Part shown: one piece after another, positions 30,897 through 39,692 of the stretch | Numbering within the stretch: the first letter of the stretch is position 1 | How the letters are laid out: each line of letters begins with the position of its first letter | DNA from: Bacillus sp. FJAT-29937 | GTDB taxonomy: Bacteria; Bacillota; Bacilli; Bacillales; Cytobacillaceae | Assembly (NCBI RefSeq): GCF_001509555.1 | Contig: NZ_LMAS01000003.1 | Span: 249,100-313,099, forward strand | DNA: 64,000 nucleotides | Direction of reading: 5' to 3' | The notes under the pieces: model-generated | The model's input: the letters and a program-made list of their open reading frames with translations, nothing else | Databases searched by the model: none | Told to the model about the DNA's origin: nothing | Translations under genes and position numbers: made by a program

Positions 30897-32186
30897 ATGC
30901 GCTCTTACGAAAAATCTGTTCAGGCGTTTAAAGAAGCAAGCAAATTGATGCCTGGTGGGGTTAACTCACCTGTACGTGCCTTTAAATCAGTAAAGATGGA
31001 CCCGATTTTCATGGAAAGAGGAAAGGGTTCCAAAATTTATGATATCGATGGCAATGAATATATTGACTATGTTTTATCATGGGGCCCCCTAATTCTAGGA
31101 CATTCGAATGATCGTGTTGTGGAAGCCATTAAGAAGGTTGCCGAAATGGGTACAAGCTTCGGGGCACCAACTGTTCAAGAAAATGATCTGGCCAAGCTTG
31201 TTCAGGAGAGAGTGCCTTCTATTGAAATCGTCCGCATGGTCTCTTCTGGTACAGAAGCAACAATGAGTGCGTTAAGGCTTGCGCGCGGCTATACTGGCCG
31301 AAATAAAATTTTGAAATTTGAAGGCTGCTATCACGGACATGGGGATTCCTTGCTTATTAAAGCAGGGTCTGGAGTTGCTACACTTGGACTGCCAGATAGC
31401 CCAGGGGTTCCAGAAAGTGTAGCCAAAAATACCATTACTGTTCCTTATAATGATTTAGAAAGTGTTAAGTATGCTTTTGAACAGTTTGGCGAAGATATTG
31501 CCTGTATTATTGCCGAGCCTGTTGCTGGGAATATGGGAGTTGTTCCGCCGCTTCCTGGCTTCCTAGAAGGCTTGAGAGAGATCACGACTCAATATGGTGC
31601 CCTTCTAATCTTTGACGAGGTTATGACTGGGTTCCGTGTTGACTATCATTGTGCTCAAGGCTATTACAATGTTACACCAGATATCACTTGTTTAGGCAAA
31701 GTAATCGGCGGGGGACTTCCTGTTGGTGCCTACGGTGGTAAGGCTGAGATTATGGAGCAAATTGCACCAAGCGGCCCAATTTATCAAGCGGGTACATTGT
31801 CTGGAAATCCATTAGCCATGACGGCAGGCTATGAAACATTAAGCCAATTGACACCAGATTCCTATAAAGAATTCCAGCGTAAAGGGGATTTATTAGAGGC
31901 AGGCATAAAAGCCGCGGCAGAAAAATATGAAATCCCTCATACTTTCAACCGTGCTGGCTCAATGATCGGTTTCTTCTTTACAAATGAAGATGTCATCAAC
32001 TATGACAAAGCCAAATCTTCAAACCTTGACTATTTTGCAACCTACTACAGAGAAATGGCTAATCAGGGAATATTCCTTCCACCTTCCCAATTCGAAGGTC
32101 TCTTCCTATCCACTGAACATAGTGATGAAGATATCGAAAAAACAATCCAAGCAACAGAAAATGCCTTTTCAAAGCTCAAAGGCTAA
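30897..32186 (+). CDS. hemL: Glutamate-1-semialdehyde 2,1-aminomutase
   Basis: 429 residues. This PLP enzyme makes 5-aminolevulinate from glutamate-1-semialdehyde. It shows '[11 protein letters not shown]' at the N-terminus, '[16 protein letters not shown]', the PLP-Asp motif '[11 protein letters not shown]' and the lysine in '[13 protein letters not shown]'. It ends the hem operon with a strong terminator 9 bases on. Confidence 0.98.
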   Translation: MRSYEKSVQAFKEASKLMPGGVNSPVRAFKSVKMDPIFMERGKGSKIYDIDGNEYIDYVLSWGPLILGHSNDRVVEAIKKVAEMGTSFGAPTVQENDLAKLVQERVPSIEIVRMVSSGTEATMSALRLARGYTGRNKILKFEGCYHGHGDSLLIKAGSGVATLGLPDSPGVPESVAKNTITVPYNDLESVKYAFEQFGEDIACIIAEPVAGNMGVVPPLPGFLEGLREITTQYGALLIFDEVMTGFRVDYHCAQGYYNVTPDITCLGKVIGGGLPVGAYGGKAEIMEQIAPSGPIYQAGTLSGNPLAMTAGYETLSQLTPDSYKEFQRKGDLLEAGIKAAAEKYEIPHTFNRAGSMIGFFFTNEDVINYDKAKSSNLDYFATYYREMANQGIFLPPSQFEGLFLSTEHSDEDIEKTIQATENAFSKLKG

Positions 32187-32194
32187 ATTGACTG

Positions 32195-32225
32195 ACACTC
32201 ATCTTATTAGATGGGTGTTTTTTTA
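32195..32225 (+). terminator. Intrinsic terminator of the hem operon
   Basis: ACACTCATCT (32195-32204) pairs with AGATGGGTGT (32209-32218), one T.G pair and a TATT loop, followed by eight T residues. Confidence 0.93.
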
Positions 32226-32262
32226 TTTGGCTATGTTAAAGAATGATGTTGATTTTGACCAC

Positions 32263-32396
32263 TGTTGATTGCAGTGGAAGGCACGAAGACTCCTGCGGGA
32301 GGAAGCGAAACAGGCGAGACCCCGCAGACACGAAGTGGCGAGGAGGCTCGGCGGTCGCCCGCGGAAAGCGAAGTGCCTGGAACGGAAGATCAACAA
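32263..32396. repeat. GC-rich dispersed repeat with terminal inverted ends
   Basis: About 134 bases, much richer in GC than their surroundings, bounded by TGTTGATTG and CAATC-side GATCAACA inverted ends. Internal pairings include GGCAC (32279-32283)/GTGCC (32373-32377) and CTCCTGCGGGAG. It resembles a repeat I recognise from many Bacillaceae intergenic regions ('GACTCCTGCGGGAG...GAGACCCCGCAG...GAGGAGGCTC'). It carries an incidental open frame that is not a gene. From 32397 to 32530 nothing else is apparent. Confidence 0.8.
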
Positions 32397-32555
32397 TCAT
32401 GTTAACAGAGCCTTTTATTTAAAAACAAGTGAATGTATTTTTTATGTAAGTTTTTTGCCGAGCTGTGATAATTTCAATCATAAAAAAATTGTCATTCTCA
32501 TAAAGTGTAAATGACATAGTGATTAAACGTAACGGTTATGAAAGGAGGAGTCGCT

Positions 32556-33656
32556 TTGTCTCAAGGAAACCCATCGTCTTTACGATTTTCTTTAGAGGAA
32601 TCTGTCTGGTTTCAAAGAGGACAGGAAGTATCTGATTTAATTTCAATATCACTTGACCCAGATATTCTTATTCAAGAAAATGATCAATATGTAACGATTC
32701 AAGGAGCACTCGAGCTATCAGGTGAATATAAACGGTATGAATCAGCAGAAATAGAATTTGATGATTCGTTTACCGCTCCGAAATTTATTCAAGTTGTAGA
32801 AGAAAGAGAAGAAGGGGTTTGTGAATTCACTCACTTCTTCCCGGTAGACATAACGATACCCAGAAATAGAATTGAAAGTGTCCATAACATTGATGTGTTA
32901 GTCGAGTCTTTTGATTATGTTTTTCCTGAAAGAAGCTGCATGAAGTTAACAGCGAATTTAACTATTTCTGGTTTGTACGGGGAACAGCAGCATGCTCCAC
33001 AAAGGACAGAAACTGAAGACAATGAGCCAGCTTATCATATGGAAGAGGCAACGCCTGAATTAAACTGGAATATAGAAGAAGAGGATGAATCAACTGGGGA
33101 TAGAGAACCTAGTGCAGAACAGGAAAGCAATATGATTTATGTTCCATTCGAGGCTGAAGCGAAAAAACAGCCTGAAGAAGCAGTGAGAAATGAAGAAGTT
33201 GAGGAAGAGGCTGTTGAGGAAAAGATTGAAATACAGCCGGAGATCTCCTTCTCGGCACAAAGAAGCGAAGAAAAAACGCCTTCCGCCGAGGAAATCTATT
33301 CGATGCCAAATGTAGAAAAAAGTCCGGTTCAGGCAGTCGAAATAGAAATCGAGCAAGAATCAAGCAGTGACGAATCCTCTGATCATATTGCCAAAAAACA
33401 AGAAGCAGATAAAAAGAAGAAAAAGCCATCGAAAAAGAAAAGCATGTCTTTAACTGAATTTTTTGCTCGGAAGACAGAGGATGATGTGGCAAGGCTAAAG
33501 GTTTGTATCGTTCAGGTTGGCGATACGATCGATATCATTGCCGAAAGATACGAAATTCCTGTTGGGCGGCTACTCAGTGTGAATCATTTAGAAATTAGTC
33601 AGGATATATATGAGGGGCAAGTCCTTTATATCCCAGTTGCTGTTGCCCACAAATAA
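32556..33656 (+). CDS. spoVID: Stage VI sporulation protein D (coat encasement factor)
   Basis: 366 residues from the TTG at 32556, preceded by AAAGGAGG; the ATG at 32538 lies upstream of that site. The N-terminal domain ('LRFSLEESVWFQRGQE', 'ISLDPDI', 'ALELSGEY') is the SpoVID/DUF4115-like module that promotes coat encasement. A long acidic, Glu-rich middle (about residues 150-310) precedes a C-terminal LysM domain (about 315-363, 'VQVGDTIDIIAERYEIP') that targets the forespore surface. It is a mother-cell protein that recruits SafA and SpoIVA in B. subtilis. The sigma-E promoter could not be placed confidently. Confidence 0.93.
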   Translation: MSQGNPSSLRFSLEESVWFQRGQEVSDLISISLDPDILIQENDQYVTIQGALELSGEYKRYESAEIEFDDSFTAPKFIQVVEEREEGVCEFTHFFPVDITIPRNRIESVHNIDVLVESFDYVFPERSCMKLTANLTISGLYGEQQHAPQRTETEDNEPAYHMEEATPELNWNIEEEDESTGDREPSAEQESNMIYVPFEAEAKKQPEEAVRNEEVEEEAVEEKIEIQPEISFSAQRSEEKTPSAEEIYSMPNVEKSPVQAVEIEIEQESSSDESSDHIAKKQEADKKKKKPSKKKSMSLTEFFARKTEDDVARLKVCIVQVGDTIDIIAERYEIPVGRLLSVNHLEISQDIYEGQVLYIPVAVAHK

Positions 33657-33670
33657 TTTCTAAATCATAG

Positions 33671-33704
33671 CTGGGCAGGGAAAATAGCAACCTGCTCAGT
33701 TTTT
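33671..33704 (+). terminator. Intrinsic terminator of spoVID
   Basis: CTGGGCAGG (33671-33679) pairs with CCTGCTCAG (33691-33699), one G.T pair, followed by TTTTT. Confidence 0.85.
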
Positions 33705-33709
33705 CTATT

Positions 33710-33746
33710 TGTCTAGCTCTAGCACTAGCCGCGTAAACGCTTTTTT
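33710..33746 (-). repeat. Inverted remnant of the structured repeat family
   Basis: Read on the minus strand it starts AAAAAAGCG and ends GCTAGAGCTAGACAA, the same ends as copies A and B with the centre missing. It lies between spoVID and ysxE. Confidence 0.5.
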
Positions 33747-33765
33747 ATAAAGGCAGGTGATTCTT

Positions 33766-34827
33766 ATGAAAGAGAAGAATCGATTACAGAACGTATATCC
33801 AATTTTAAAGCATTATGCAATTGAACCCCATTTTGTTGAGGAAATGGGAAGGGTCCAAAAAATCTATTCAAATAAAGGCGTTTTTGCCTTGAAAAAAATT
33901 GACCCTAAAGACGGGGGAGATTTTGTCAAGCACATACAAGGCCTTTATCAAAAGGGCTATAATCGCATCGTGCCCGTCTTTCCAACAATGGATGGAAGGT
34001 ATGCTGTATTACATGAAAATGAACTTTATTACCTCATGCCCTGGATGATGAATGAAGCAAAAGAATTAAGCCATGAACGCCACCATCAGCTCTTTCGTGA
34101 ATTAGCAAGATTGCATACTTTATCAGCAACTGAATTAAAGATTAGTAAAGAAGACAGAAGCGAACATTATGAAAAAACACTGTTAGAAAGGGAAAAAGAA
34201 CAGGAGTTTTTAGAAGGATTTATGGAAGCTTGTGAACAAAGAGACTATTTGTCCCCCTTTGAATTAATGTTCGTTCTTTCCTATAACGAAATGCAGCAGG
34301 CTTTAGATTATTCTATTAGAAAGCTGAAAGAGTGGTACGAAAAAACGAAGGATCATGAAAAGGCCCGAATTGTAACCGTTCATGGGAAAATCTCAACAGA
34401 CCATTTTTTATATGATGACAAGGGCTATGGGTATTTCTCAAACTTTGAACGGGCTAAACAAGGTTCCCCCTTACATGACCTGCTTCCATTTTTGTCAAGA
34501 ACGTTAAAAACCTATCCAAAAAGATCAGAGGAATGTATTGAGTGGATTTATACGTATTTGAAATACTTCCCTTTAAAAGAGGATGAATTGCTCCTATTTC
34601 AAAGCTATTTTGCCCATCCAGGTGCGGTTATTCGTGCAGCTGAGAAATATTACAAAAATCCTTATAGCCATCAGGAGCGGAAGATTCTTCTGCACTATCA
34701 AAGACAATATTGGCAAATTAAAAATACGGAATATGTATTAATGAGGATGGAAGAGATCGAGAGGCAAAAGCAAGAAGCAAAAGCGCAGGCAGAGGCAGCA
34801 GCAAAACAAGAAGGAGCCCAAAATTAA
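33766..34827 (+). CDS. ysxE: Spore coat-associated CotS/YsxE-family kinase-like protein
   Basis: 353 residues from the ATG at 33766, with AGGCAGGTGA upstream. It has the fold pattern of aminoglycoside-phosphotransferase-like CotS proteins: 'GVFALKKI' (Lys of the N-lobe), 'HQLFRELARLHTLS', and a 'VTVHGKISTDHFLYD' block in place of the usual catalytic HGD. The Asp is replaced in this His-Gly-Lys version, so kinase activity is doubtful. B. subtilis YsxE is a coat protein dependent on SpoVID. The C-terminus is an Ala/Gln/Glu-rich helix. Confidence 0.88.
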   Translation: MKEKNRLQNVYPILKHYAIEPHFVEEMGRVQKIYSNKGVFALKKIDPKDGGDFVKHIQGLYQKGYNRIVPVFPTMDGRYAVLHENELYYLMPWMMNEAKELSHERHHQLFRELARLHTLSATELKISKEDRSEHYEKTLLEREKEQEFLEGFMEACEQRDYLSPFELMFVLSYNEMQQALDYSIRKLKEWYEKTKDHEKARIVTVHGKISTDHFLYDDKGYGYFSNFERAKQGSPLHDLLPFLSRTLKTYPKRSEECIEWIYTYLKYFPLKEDELLLFQSYFAHPGAVIRAAEKYYKNPYSHQERKILLHYQRQYWQIKNTEYVLMRMEEIERQKQEAKAQAEAAAKQEGAQN

Positions 34828-34840
34828 ATAAATTTTGGGC
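34816..34840. terminator. Bidirectional terminator overlapping the ysxE stop
   Basis: GCCCAAAATT (34816-34825) pairs perfectly with AATTTTGGGC (34831-34840). The ysxE stop codon lies in the hairpin, and on the minus strand the stem is followed by TCCTTCTTGTTTT. Confidence 0.7.
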
Positions 34841-34841
34841 C

Positions 34842-35033
34842 CTATAATAGCTCCATGCGGAAAGCAACGGCAATTAGTATTAAGACAGCAAGGAATAATA
34901 CGTCAAACGTAGTTGGAAAAATAATGACTCGTATTCCTTGAAAGCAGCAAAATGGAATAATAAATTGGGTGCAAGCCCCTCTAATTGTTCTTAACCACGG
35001 CGGCAGTGTATAAGGATTATACTTTCTTCTCAT
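34842..35033 (-). CDS. Conserved-looking 63-residue hydrophobic protein
   Basis: On the minus strand the ATG at 35033 has AAAGGGG exactly 7 bases upstream. The N-terminus is basic and aromatic (MRRKYNPYTLPPWLRT), followed by two probable membrane segments ('QFIIPFCCFQGIRVIIF', 'DVLFLAVLILIAVAF'). It is convergent with ysxE and shares its terminator. The ribosome site, composition and compact placement support a real gene. I think similar small proteins occur here in related Bacillus species but cannot name a family. Function unknown. Confidence 0.65.
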   Translation of the reverse strand: MRRKYNPYTLPPWLRTIRGACTQFIIPFCCFQGIRVIIFPTTFDVLFLAVLILIAVAFRMELL

Positions 35034-35197
35034 TTACATGCCCCTTTCCAACTTTTCTCCTTTCATATTATGTGTCATCCTCAATGATCGTGCTTTAAAT
35101 TTGGAACTATCTGAACGGCTTAAATAGAAAATCGATCATGCTTTAAGGCACCAATCCCGTCCATTTGTATAATATATTGATAAAAAGGGAATAATGA

Positions 35198-35227
35198 TTG
35201 ACGTAAATCCTATTTATTAGGTACTAT
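35198..35227 (+). promoter_or_regulatory. Sigma-A promoter of valS
   Basis: TTGACG (35198-35203), an 18-base spacer and TACTAT (35222-35227), just upstream of the T-box leader. Nothing was recognised between 35034 and 35197. Confidence 0.65.
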
Positions 35228-35247
35228 ATTGATATTAATAAATGAAC

Positions 35248-35530
35248 AGCGTAGATAGGGAAGAGTACGATGGCTATTTGCTTTTAGAGAGGAAAACTAT
35301 TAGCTGAAAGGTTTTCTAAGCAGATCCGTTGGAAGGTCGCCCTTGAGCTTCTTTCGCGAAAGGATGCAAATTCGAGTAGTGGAAGACGGGAAATCCGTTA
35401 TCTAGTTAAGAGTCAATCAATTATAGATTGCGGGCGTTAAGTCGTCCCTGCTTTTCTATTTTCGGTTGAAAAAAAGGTGGTACCGCGAAGCAAACTCCAT
35501 TCGTCCTTTTATGACGAATGGGGTTTTTTG
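35248..35530 (+). promoter_or_regulatory. T-box leader of valS (predicted Val specifier GTC)
   Basis: The leader begins with the conserved GATAGGGAAGAGTA element (about 35253-35266). GTC at 35336-35338 occupies the specifier position (GGTCGCC). The T-box AAGGTGGTACCGCG is at 35474-35487. The terminator pairs 35494-35505 with 35513-35524 (12 bp, one T.G) and ends in TTTTTTG. It senses uncharged tRNA-Val, which fits the valyl-tRNA synthetase gene downstream. Confidence 0.92.
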
Positions 35531-35571
35531 TTTTTTTAGGATAATGGATGTAATCGAAAGGAATGAATGAA

Positions 35572-38217
35572 ATGGAAACGAAGGAATTAACAATGCCGAC
35601 CAAATATGATCCTCAAACAATTGAACAGGGACGCTATGAATGGTGGCTGAAGGGGAAATTTTTCGAGGCAAAGGATGATGCGGATAAAGAGCCATATACA
35701 ATCGTTATTCCCCCTCCCAACGTGACAGGAAGGCTTCATTTAGGCCACGCATGGGATACGACTCTACAAGACATTTTGACACGAATGAAGCGTATGCAGG
35801 GCTATGATGTTCTATGGCTGCCAGGAATGGACCATGCGGGGATTGCAACTCAGGCAAAAGTAGAGGAAAAGCTTCGCAGTGAAGGAAAAAGCCGCTATGA
35901 TTTAGGCCGTGAAAAATTTGTTGAAGAAACTTGGAAATGGAAAGAGGAATATGCTAGCCATATCCGCCAGCAATGGTCTAAGCTTGGACTTGGTTTAGAT
36001 TATTCACGTGAGCGTTTCACACTTGATGAAGGCTTATCAAAGGCTGTTCGTGAAGTATTTGTGAGTTTATACAATAAAGGGCTTATTTACCGGGGCGAAT
36101 ATATTATCAACTGGGACCCTTCAACGAAAACAGCTTTATCAGATATCGAGGTTATTCATAAGGATGTTCAGGGTGCGTTTTACCATATGAGATACCCGCT
36201 CACTGATGGCACAGGACATATTGAAATTGCAACAACTCGTCCTGAAACGATGTTAGGTGATACAGCAGTAGCTGTTCATCCGGAAGATGACCGTTATACG
36301 CACTTAATTGGGAAAACGGTTAAGCTCCCGATTGTTGGCCGTGAAATTCCAATTGTCGGAGATGATTATGTTGATATGGAATTTGGTTCAGGAGCTGTAA
36401 AAATTACACCTGCACATGACCCAAATGACTTTGAAATCGGAAATCGCCATAATCTAGAACGAGTTCTTGTTATGAATGAAGACGGCACAATGAATGATAG
36501 AGCCGGCAAATATAAGGATATGGACCGTTTCGAATGCCGTAAGCAAATTGTTAAAGATCTGCAGGAGCAAGGTGTATTATTCAAAATTGAAGAGCATATG
36601 CATTCAGTTGGCCACTCTGAACGAAGCGGTGCCGTTGTCGAGCCATATTTATCAACTCAATGGTTCGTAAAAATGCAGCCGTTAGCAGATGAAGCCATTG
36701 CCCTGCAGTCGAAGGAAGAAAAAGTAAACTTTGTTCCCGACCGATTTGAAAATACGTACTTGCGCTGGATGGAAAATATTCGCGACTGGTGTATTTCTCG
36801 TCAGCTTTGGTGGGGACATCGGATTCCAGCCTGGTACCATAAAGAAACTGGTGAAGTGTATGTAGCGCAAGAAGCTCCAGAAGATATTGAAAACTGGGAA
36901 CAGGATAAAGATGTCTTAGACACATGGTTCAGTTCTGCTTTATGGCCATTTTCAACAATGGGCTGGCCGGACGTTGAATCAGCGGATTTCAAACGTTATT
37001 ATCCGACAGACTGTCTCGTTACAGGCTATGATATTATTTTCTTCTGGGTATCTCGGATGATTTTCCAAGGACTAGAATTTACAGAACAAAGACCGTTTAA
37101 AGACGTATTAATCCATGGCCTTGTTCGTGATGCGGAAGGACGCAAAATGAGTAAATCCCTTGGCAACGGTGTAGACCCAATGGATGTCATTGATAAGTAT
37201 GGTGCAGATTCACTGCGTTATTTCTTATCAACAGGAAGCTCTCCAGGCCATGATTTGCGTTTTGGCATGGAAAAGGTTGAAGCAACATGGAATTTTGCGA
37301 ATAAGATTTGGAACGCATCCCGTTTTGCTTTAATGAATATGGATGGATTAACATTTGAAGAAATCGATTTAACAGGAGAAAAATCGGTTGCTGATAAATG
37401 GATTTTAACAAGGTTAAATGAAACGATTGAAACGGTGACAAGATTGTCCGACCGTTATGAATTCGGAGAAGTTGGCCGCGTACTATACAACTTTATCTGG
37501 GATGATTTCTGTGATTGGTATATTGAAATGGCGAAGCTTCCGCTATACGGTGAAAATGAAGCGGCAAAGAAAACAACTCGTTCTATATTGGCTTATGTTT
37601 TAGACAATACGATGCGTCTATTGCACCCGTTCATGCCGTTTATCACAGAAGAAATTTGGCAGAACCTTCCTCATGCTGGGGAATCCATTACAGTTGCGGA
37701 ATGGCCTAAAGTAAATGCGGAATTTACAGACACCCGCGCGGCAGGCGAAATGAAGCTTTTAGTAGAAATCATTCGTTCCGTACGTAATAGCCGCGCGGAA
37801 GTAAACACTCCGCTAAGCAAGAAAATCAAAATGATTTTAAAGGCCAAAGACGAGTCTGTTCTTAGTACTCTTGAAAATAACCGTGGATACATTGAACGCT
37901 TCTGTAATCCAGAAGAGCTGACAGTTGCGATTGAAGTAGAAACACCTGAGAAGGCTATGACTTCTATCGTTACAGGTGCAGAAATTATTCTTCCGCTTGA
38001 AGGGTTAATCAATATCGAGGAAGAAGTAGCCCGTCTGCAGAAGGAATGGGAGAAATTAGATAAAGAAGTGGAGCGGGTTCAAAAGAAACTCAGCAATGAA
38101 GGCTTTGTCAAAAAAGCTCCGGAAAAGGTAATTGAAGAAGAGAAAGCAAAAATGCAGGACTACAGCGAAAAGCGAGCAGCCGTAGAAGCACGCATTAAAG
38201 AATTAAAAGGGGAATAA
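35572..38217 (+). CDS. valS: Valyl-tRNA synthetase
   Basis: 881 residues from the ATG at 35572 (METKELTMP), about 10 bases after AAAGG; an in-frame ATG at 35563 is only one base from that site. Class I signature 'HLGHA' (HIGH) is near residue 54 and 'KMSKS' near 525. Also present are the CP1 editing domain ('[17 protein letters not shown]') and the C-terminal coiled-coil tRNA arm (about residues 815-880). It charges tRNA-Val. Regulation by the T-box immediately upstream is expected. Confidence 0.98.
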   Translation: METKELTMPTKYDPQTIEQGRYEWWLKGKFFEAKDDADKEPYTIVIPPPNVTGRLHLGHAWDTTLQDILTRMKRMQGYDVLWLPGMDHAGIATQAKVEEKLRSEGKSRYDLGREKFVEETWKWKEEYASHIRQQWSKLGLGLDYSRERFTLDEGLSKAVREVFVSLYNKGLIYRGEYIINWDPSTKTALSDIEVIHKDVQGAFYHMRYPLTDGTGHIEIATTRPETMLGDTAVAVHPEDDRYTHLIGKTVKLPIVGREIPIVGDDYVDMEFGSGAVKITPAHDPNDFEIGNRHNLERVLVMNEDGTMNDRAGKYKDMDRFECRKQIVKDLQEQGVLFKIEEHMHSVGHSERSGAVVEPYLSTQWFVKMQPLADEAIALQSKEEKVNFVPDRFENTYLRWMENIRDWCISRQLWWGHRIPAWYHKETGEVYVAQEAPEDIENWEQDKDVLDTWFSSALWPFSTMGWPDVESADFKRYYPTDCLVTGYDIIFFWVSRMIFQGLEFTEQRPFKDVLIHGLVRDAEGRKMSKSLGNGVDPMDVIDKYGADSLRYFLSTGSSPGHDLRFGMEKVEATWNFANKIWNASRFALMNMDGLTFEEIDLTGEKSVADKWILTRLNETIETVTRLSDRYEFGEVGRVLYNFIWDDFCDWYIEMAKLPLYGENEAAKKTTRSILAYVLDNTMRLLHPFMPFITEEIWQNLPHAGESITVAEWPKVNAEFTDTRAAGEMKLLVEIIRSVRNSRAEVNTPLSKKIKMILKAKDESVLSTLENNRGYIERFCNPEELTVAIEVETPEKAMTSIVTGAEIILPLEGLINIEEEVARLQKEWEKLDKEVERVQKKLSNEGFVKKAPEKVIEEEKAKMQDYSEKRAAVEARIKELKGE

Positions 38218-38225
38218 ATTTGGTT

Positions 38226-38253
38226 GAAGGCGAATCCATATGGGTTCGTCTTC
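38226..38253 (+). terminator. Hairpin after valS
   Basis: GAAGGCGAATCC (38226-38237) pairs over 12 bp with GGGTTCGTCTTC (38242-38253), two G.T pairs and an ATAT loop. The following T content is weak (CTCTTG), so folC may receive read-through. Confidence 0.65.
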
Positions 38254-38306
38254 CTCTTGCTATTAAAAAATTACATAATATAACGTCATTTTTGGAGGCA
38301 GTAATC

Positions 38307-39614
38307 ATGTTTACAACTTATGAAGAGGCTGTTTCTTGGATTCACTCTAGGCTAAGGCTTGGAGTCAAGCCAGGGCTCAAAAGAATGGAATGGATGATGG
38401 AAAAACTGGATCACCCCGAGAGAAGGGTAAAATCGGTGCATATAGGTGGAACGAACGGCAAGGGGTCAACGGTTACTTATCTGCGCTCAATACTCCAGGA
38501 TGCAGGTTATGCTGTCGGGACGTTCACTTCTCCTTATTTCGAACAATTTAATGAACGAATATCGATCAATGGAATACCGGTAAGCGATGATGAAATTATT
38601 AGATTGGCTAATGATATCTACCCCCTTTCACTTGAATTAGAGGAAACAGAGCTCGGCGGTCCAACCGAATTTGAAATTATTACCGCTATGGCTTTACAAT
38701 ATTTTGGACGTGTAAATCCCGTTGACATTGTGCTTTTTGAAGTAGGCCTTGGCGGCAGATTTGATTCAACCAACATAATTTTGCCGATCCTTTCCATTAT
38801 CACGAATATCGGTCTTGACCATACTGGCATTCTCGGCGACACACATGCAGAGATTGCTTTTGAAAAGGCTGGTATTATTAAACCAGGTGTAAGTGTAATC
38901 ACAGCTGTTAAACAGGAGGAAGCTCTACAAGTAATCCTTGAAAAAGCAGGAGAACTGAATGCTCCAATCTATTCACTAGGAAACGAAATAGTCATTCGAG
39001 AGCACACATCAACCGAAATTGGAGAAGTATTTACGCAAAAAACACCGTTTAAAGAATGGGAAAATCTCGAAATATCAATGGCAGGTAAACATCAGACAGA
39101 AAATGCGGCATTAGCCGTTATGGCAGCAGAAGTATTAAATAAGTTTTATTCCTTTTTAATTGAGGACGAGCATCTTTATAGCGGGTTAAAAAAGGCTTAT
39201 TGGCCAGGAAGATTCGAAATGATGTCTAAAGACCCAGTGGTTGTCATTGATGGCGCCCATAATGAGGAAGGGATTACTGCATTTATACATGAGTTGAAAA
39301 ATCGCTTTAGCGACAAAAAAATAAACCTCATCTTTACAGCCCTTGCAGACAAAAAACTAGATAAAATGATTGAGAATTTAGATGCAATCGCTGACAAAAT
39401 TACCTTTGTTGAATTTGACTATCCACGTGCGGCTAAAGCAAAGGACTTATTTGAACTAAGCGGAAATATAAATAAGCATTTTAACCCTGATTGGAAAAAA
39501 GCCATTGAAGAAAATATCAGACCACTGCAAGAAAGTGAAATACTTGCAATAACAGGCTCTCTATACTTTTTATCGGAAATGAAGCCTTATCTAGCAAAAA
39601 TGTTAAAGAAATGA
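38307..39614 (+). CDS. folC: Folylpolyglutamate synthase / dihydrofolate synthase
   Basis: 435 residues from the ATG at 38307, with GGAGG at 38294-38298; the frame is open further back to 38220 through the valS hairpin. It is a Mur-ligase-type enzyme with P-loop 'GGTNGKGSTVTYL', the omega-loop 'TSPYFEQFNERI' and 'VVIDGAHN' in the C-terminal domain. It adds glutamates to folates. B. subtilis has folC in the same place, followed by comC. Confidence 0.95.
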   Translation: MFTTYEEAVSWIHSRLRLGVKPGLKRMEWMMEKLDHPERRVKSVHIGGTNGKGSTVTYLRSILQDAGYAVGTFTSPYFEQFNERISINGIPVSDDEIIRLANDIYPLSLELEETELGGPTEFEIITAMALQYFGRVNPVDIVLFEVGLGGRFDSTNIILPILSIITNIGLDHTGILGDTHAEIAFEKAGIIKPGVSVITAVKQEEALQVILEKAGELNAPIYSLGNEIVIREHTSTEIGEVFTQKTPFKEWENLEISMAGKHQTENAALAVMAAEVLNKFYSFLIEDEHLYSGLKKAYWPGRFEMMSKDPVVVIDGAHNEEGITAFIHELKNRFSDKKINLIFTALADKKLDKMIENLDAIADKITFVEFDYPRAAKAKDLFELSGNINKHFNPDWKKAIEENIRPLQESEILAITGSLYFLSEMKPYLAKMLKK

Positions 39615-39692
39615 TATGTGACATTATTTTGAAAATTTGATAAGATGGTCTTGTTACTATTTTCCTATAAATGTTTGCGAGGAGGGGCGAAA

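Noticed and set aside
32269-32514. 81-codon frame starting in the GC-rich repeat
   Set aside because: It exists because the repeat lacks stops in this frame; it has no ribosome site and a repeat-derived sequence.
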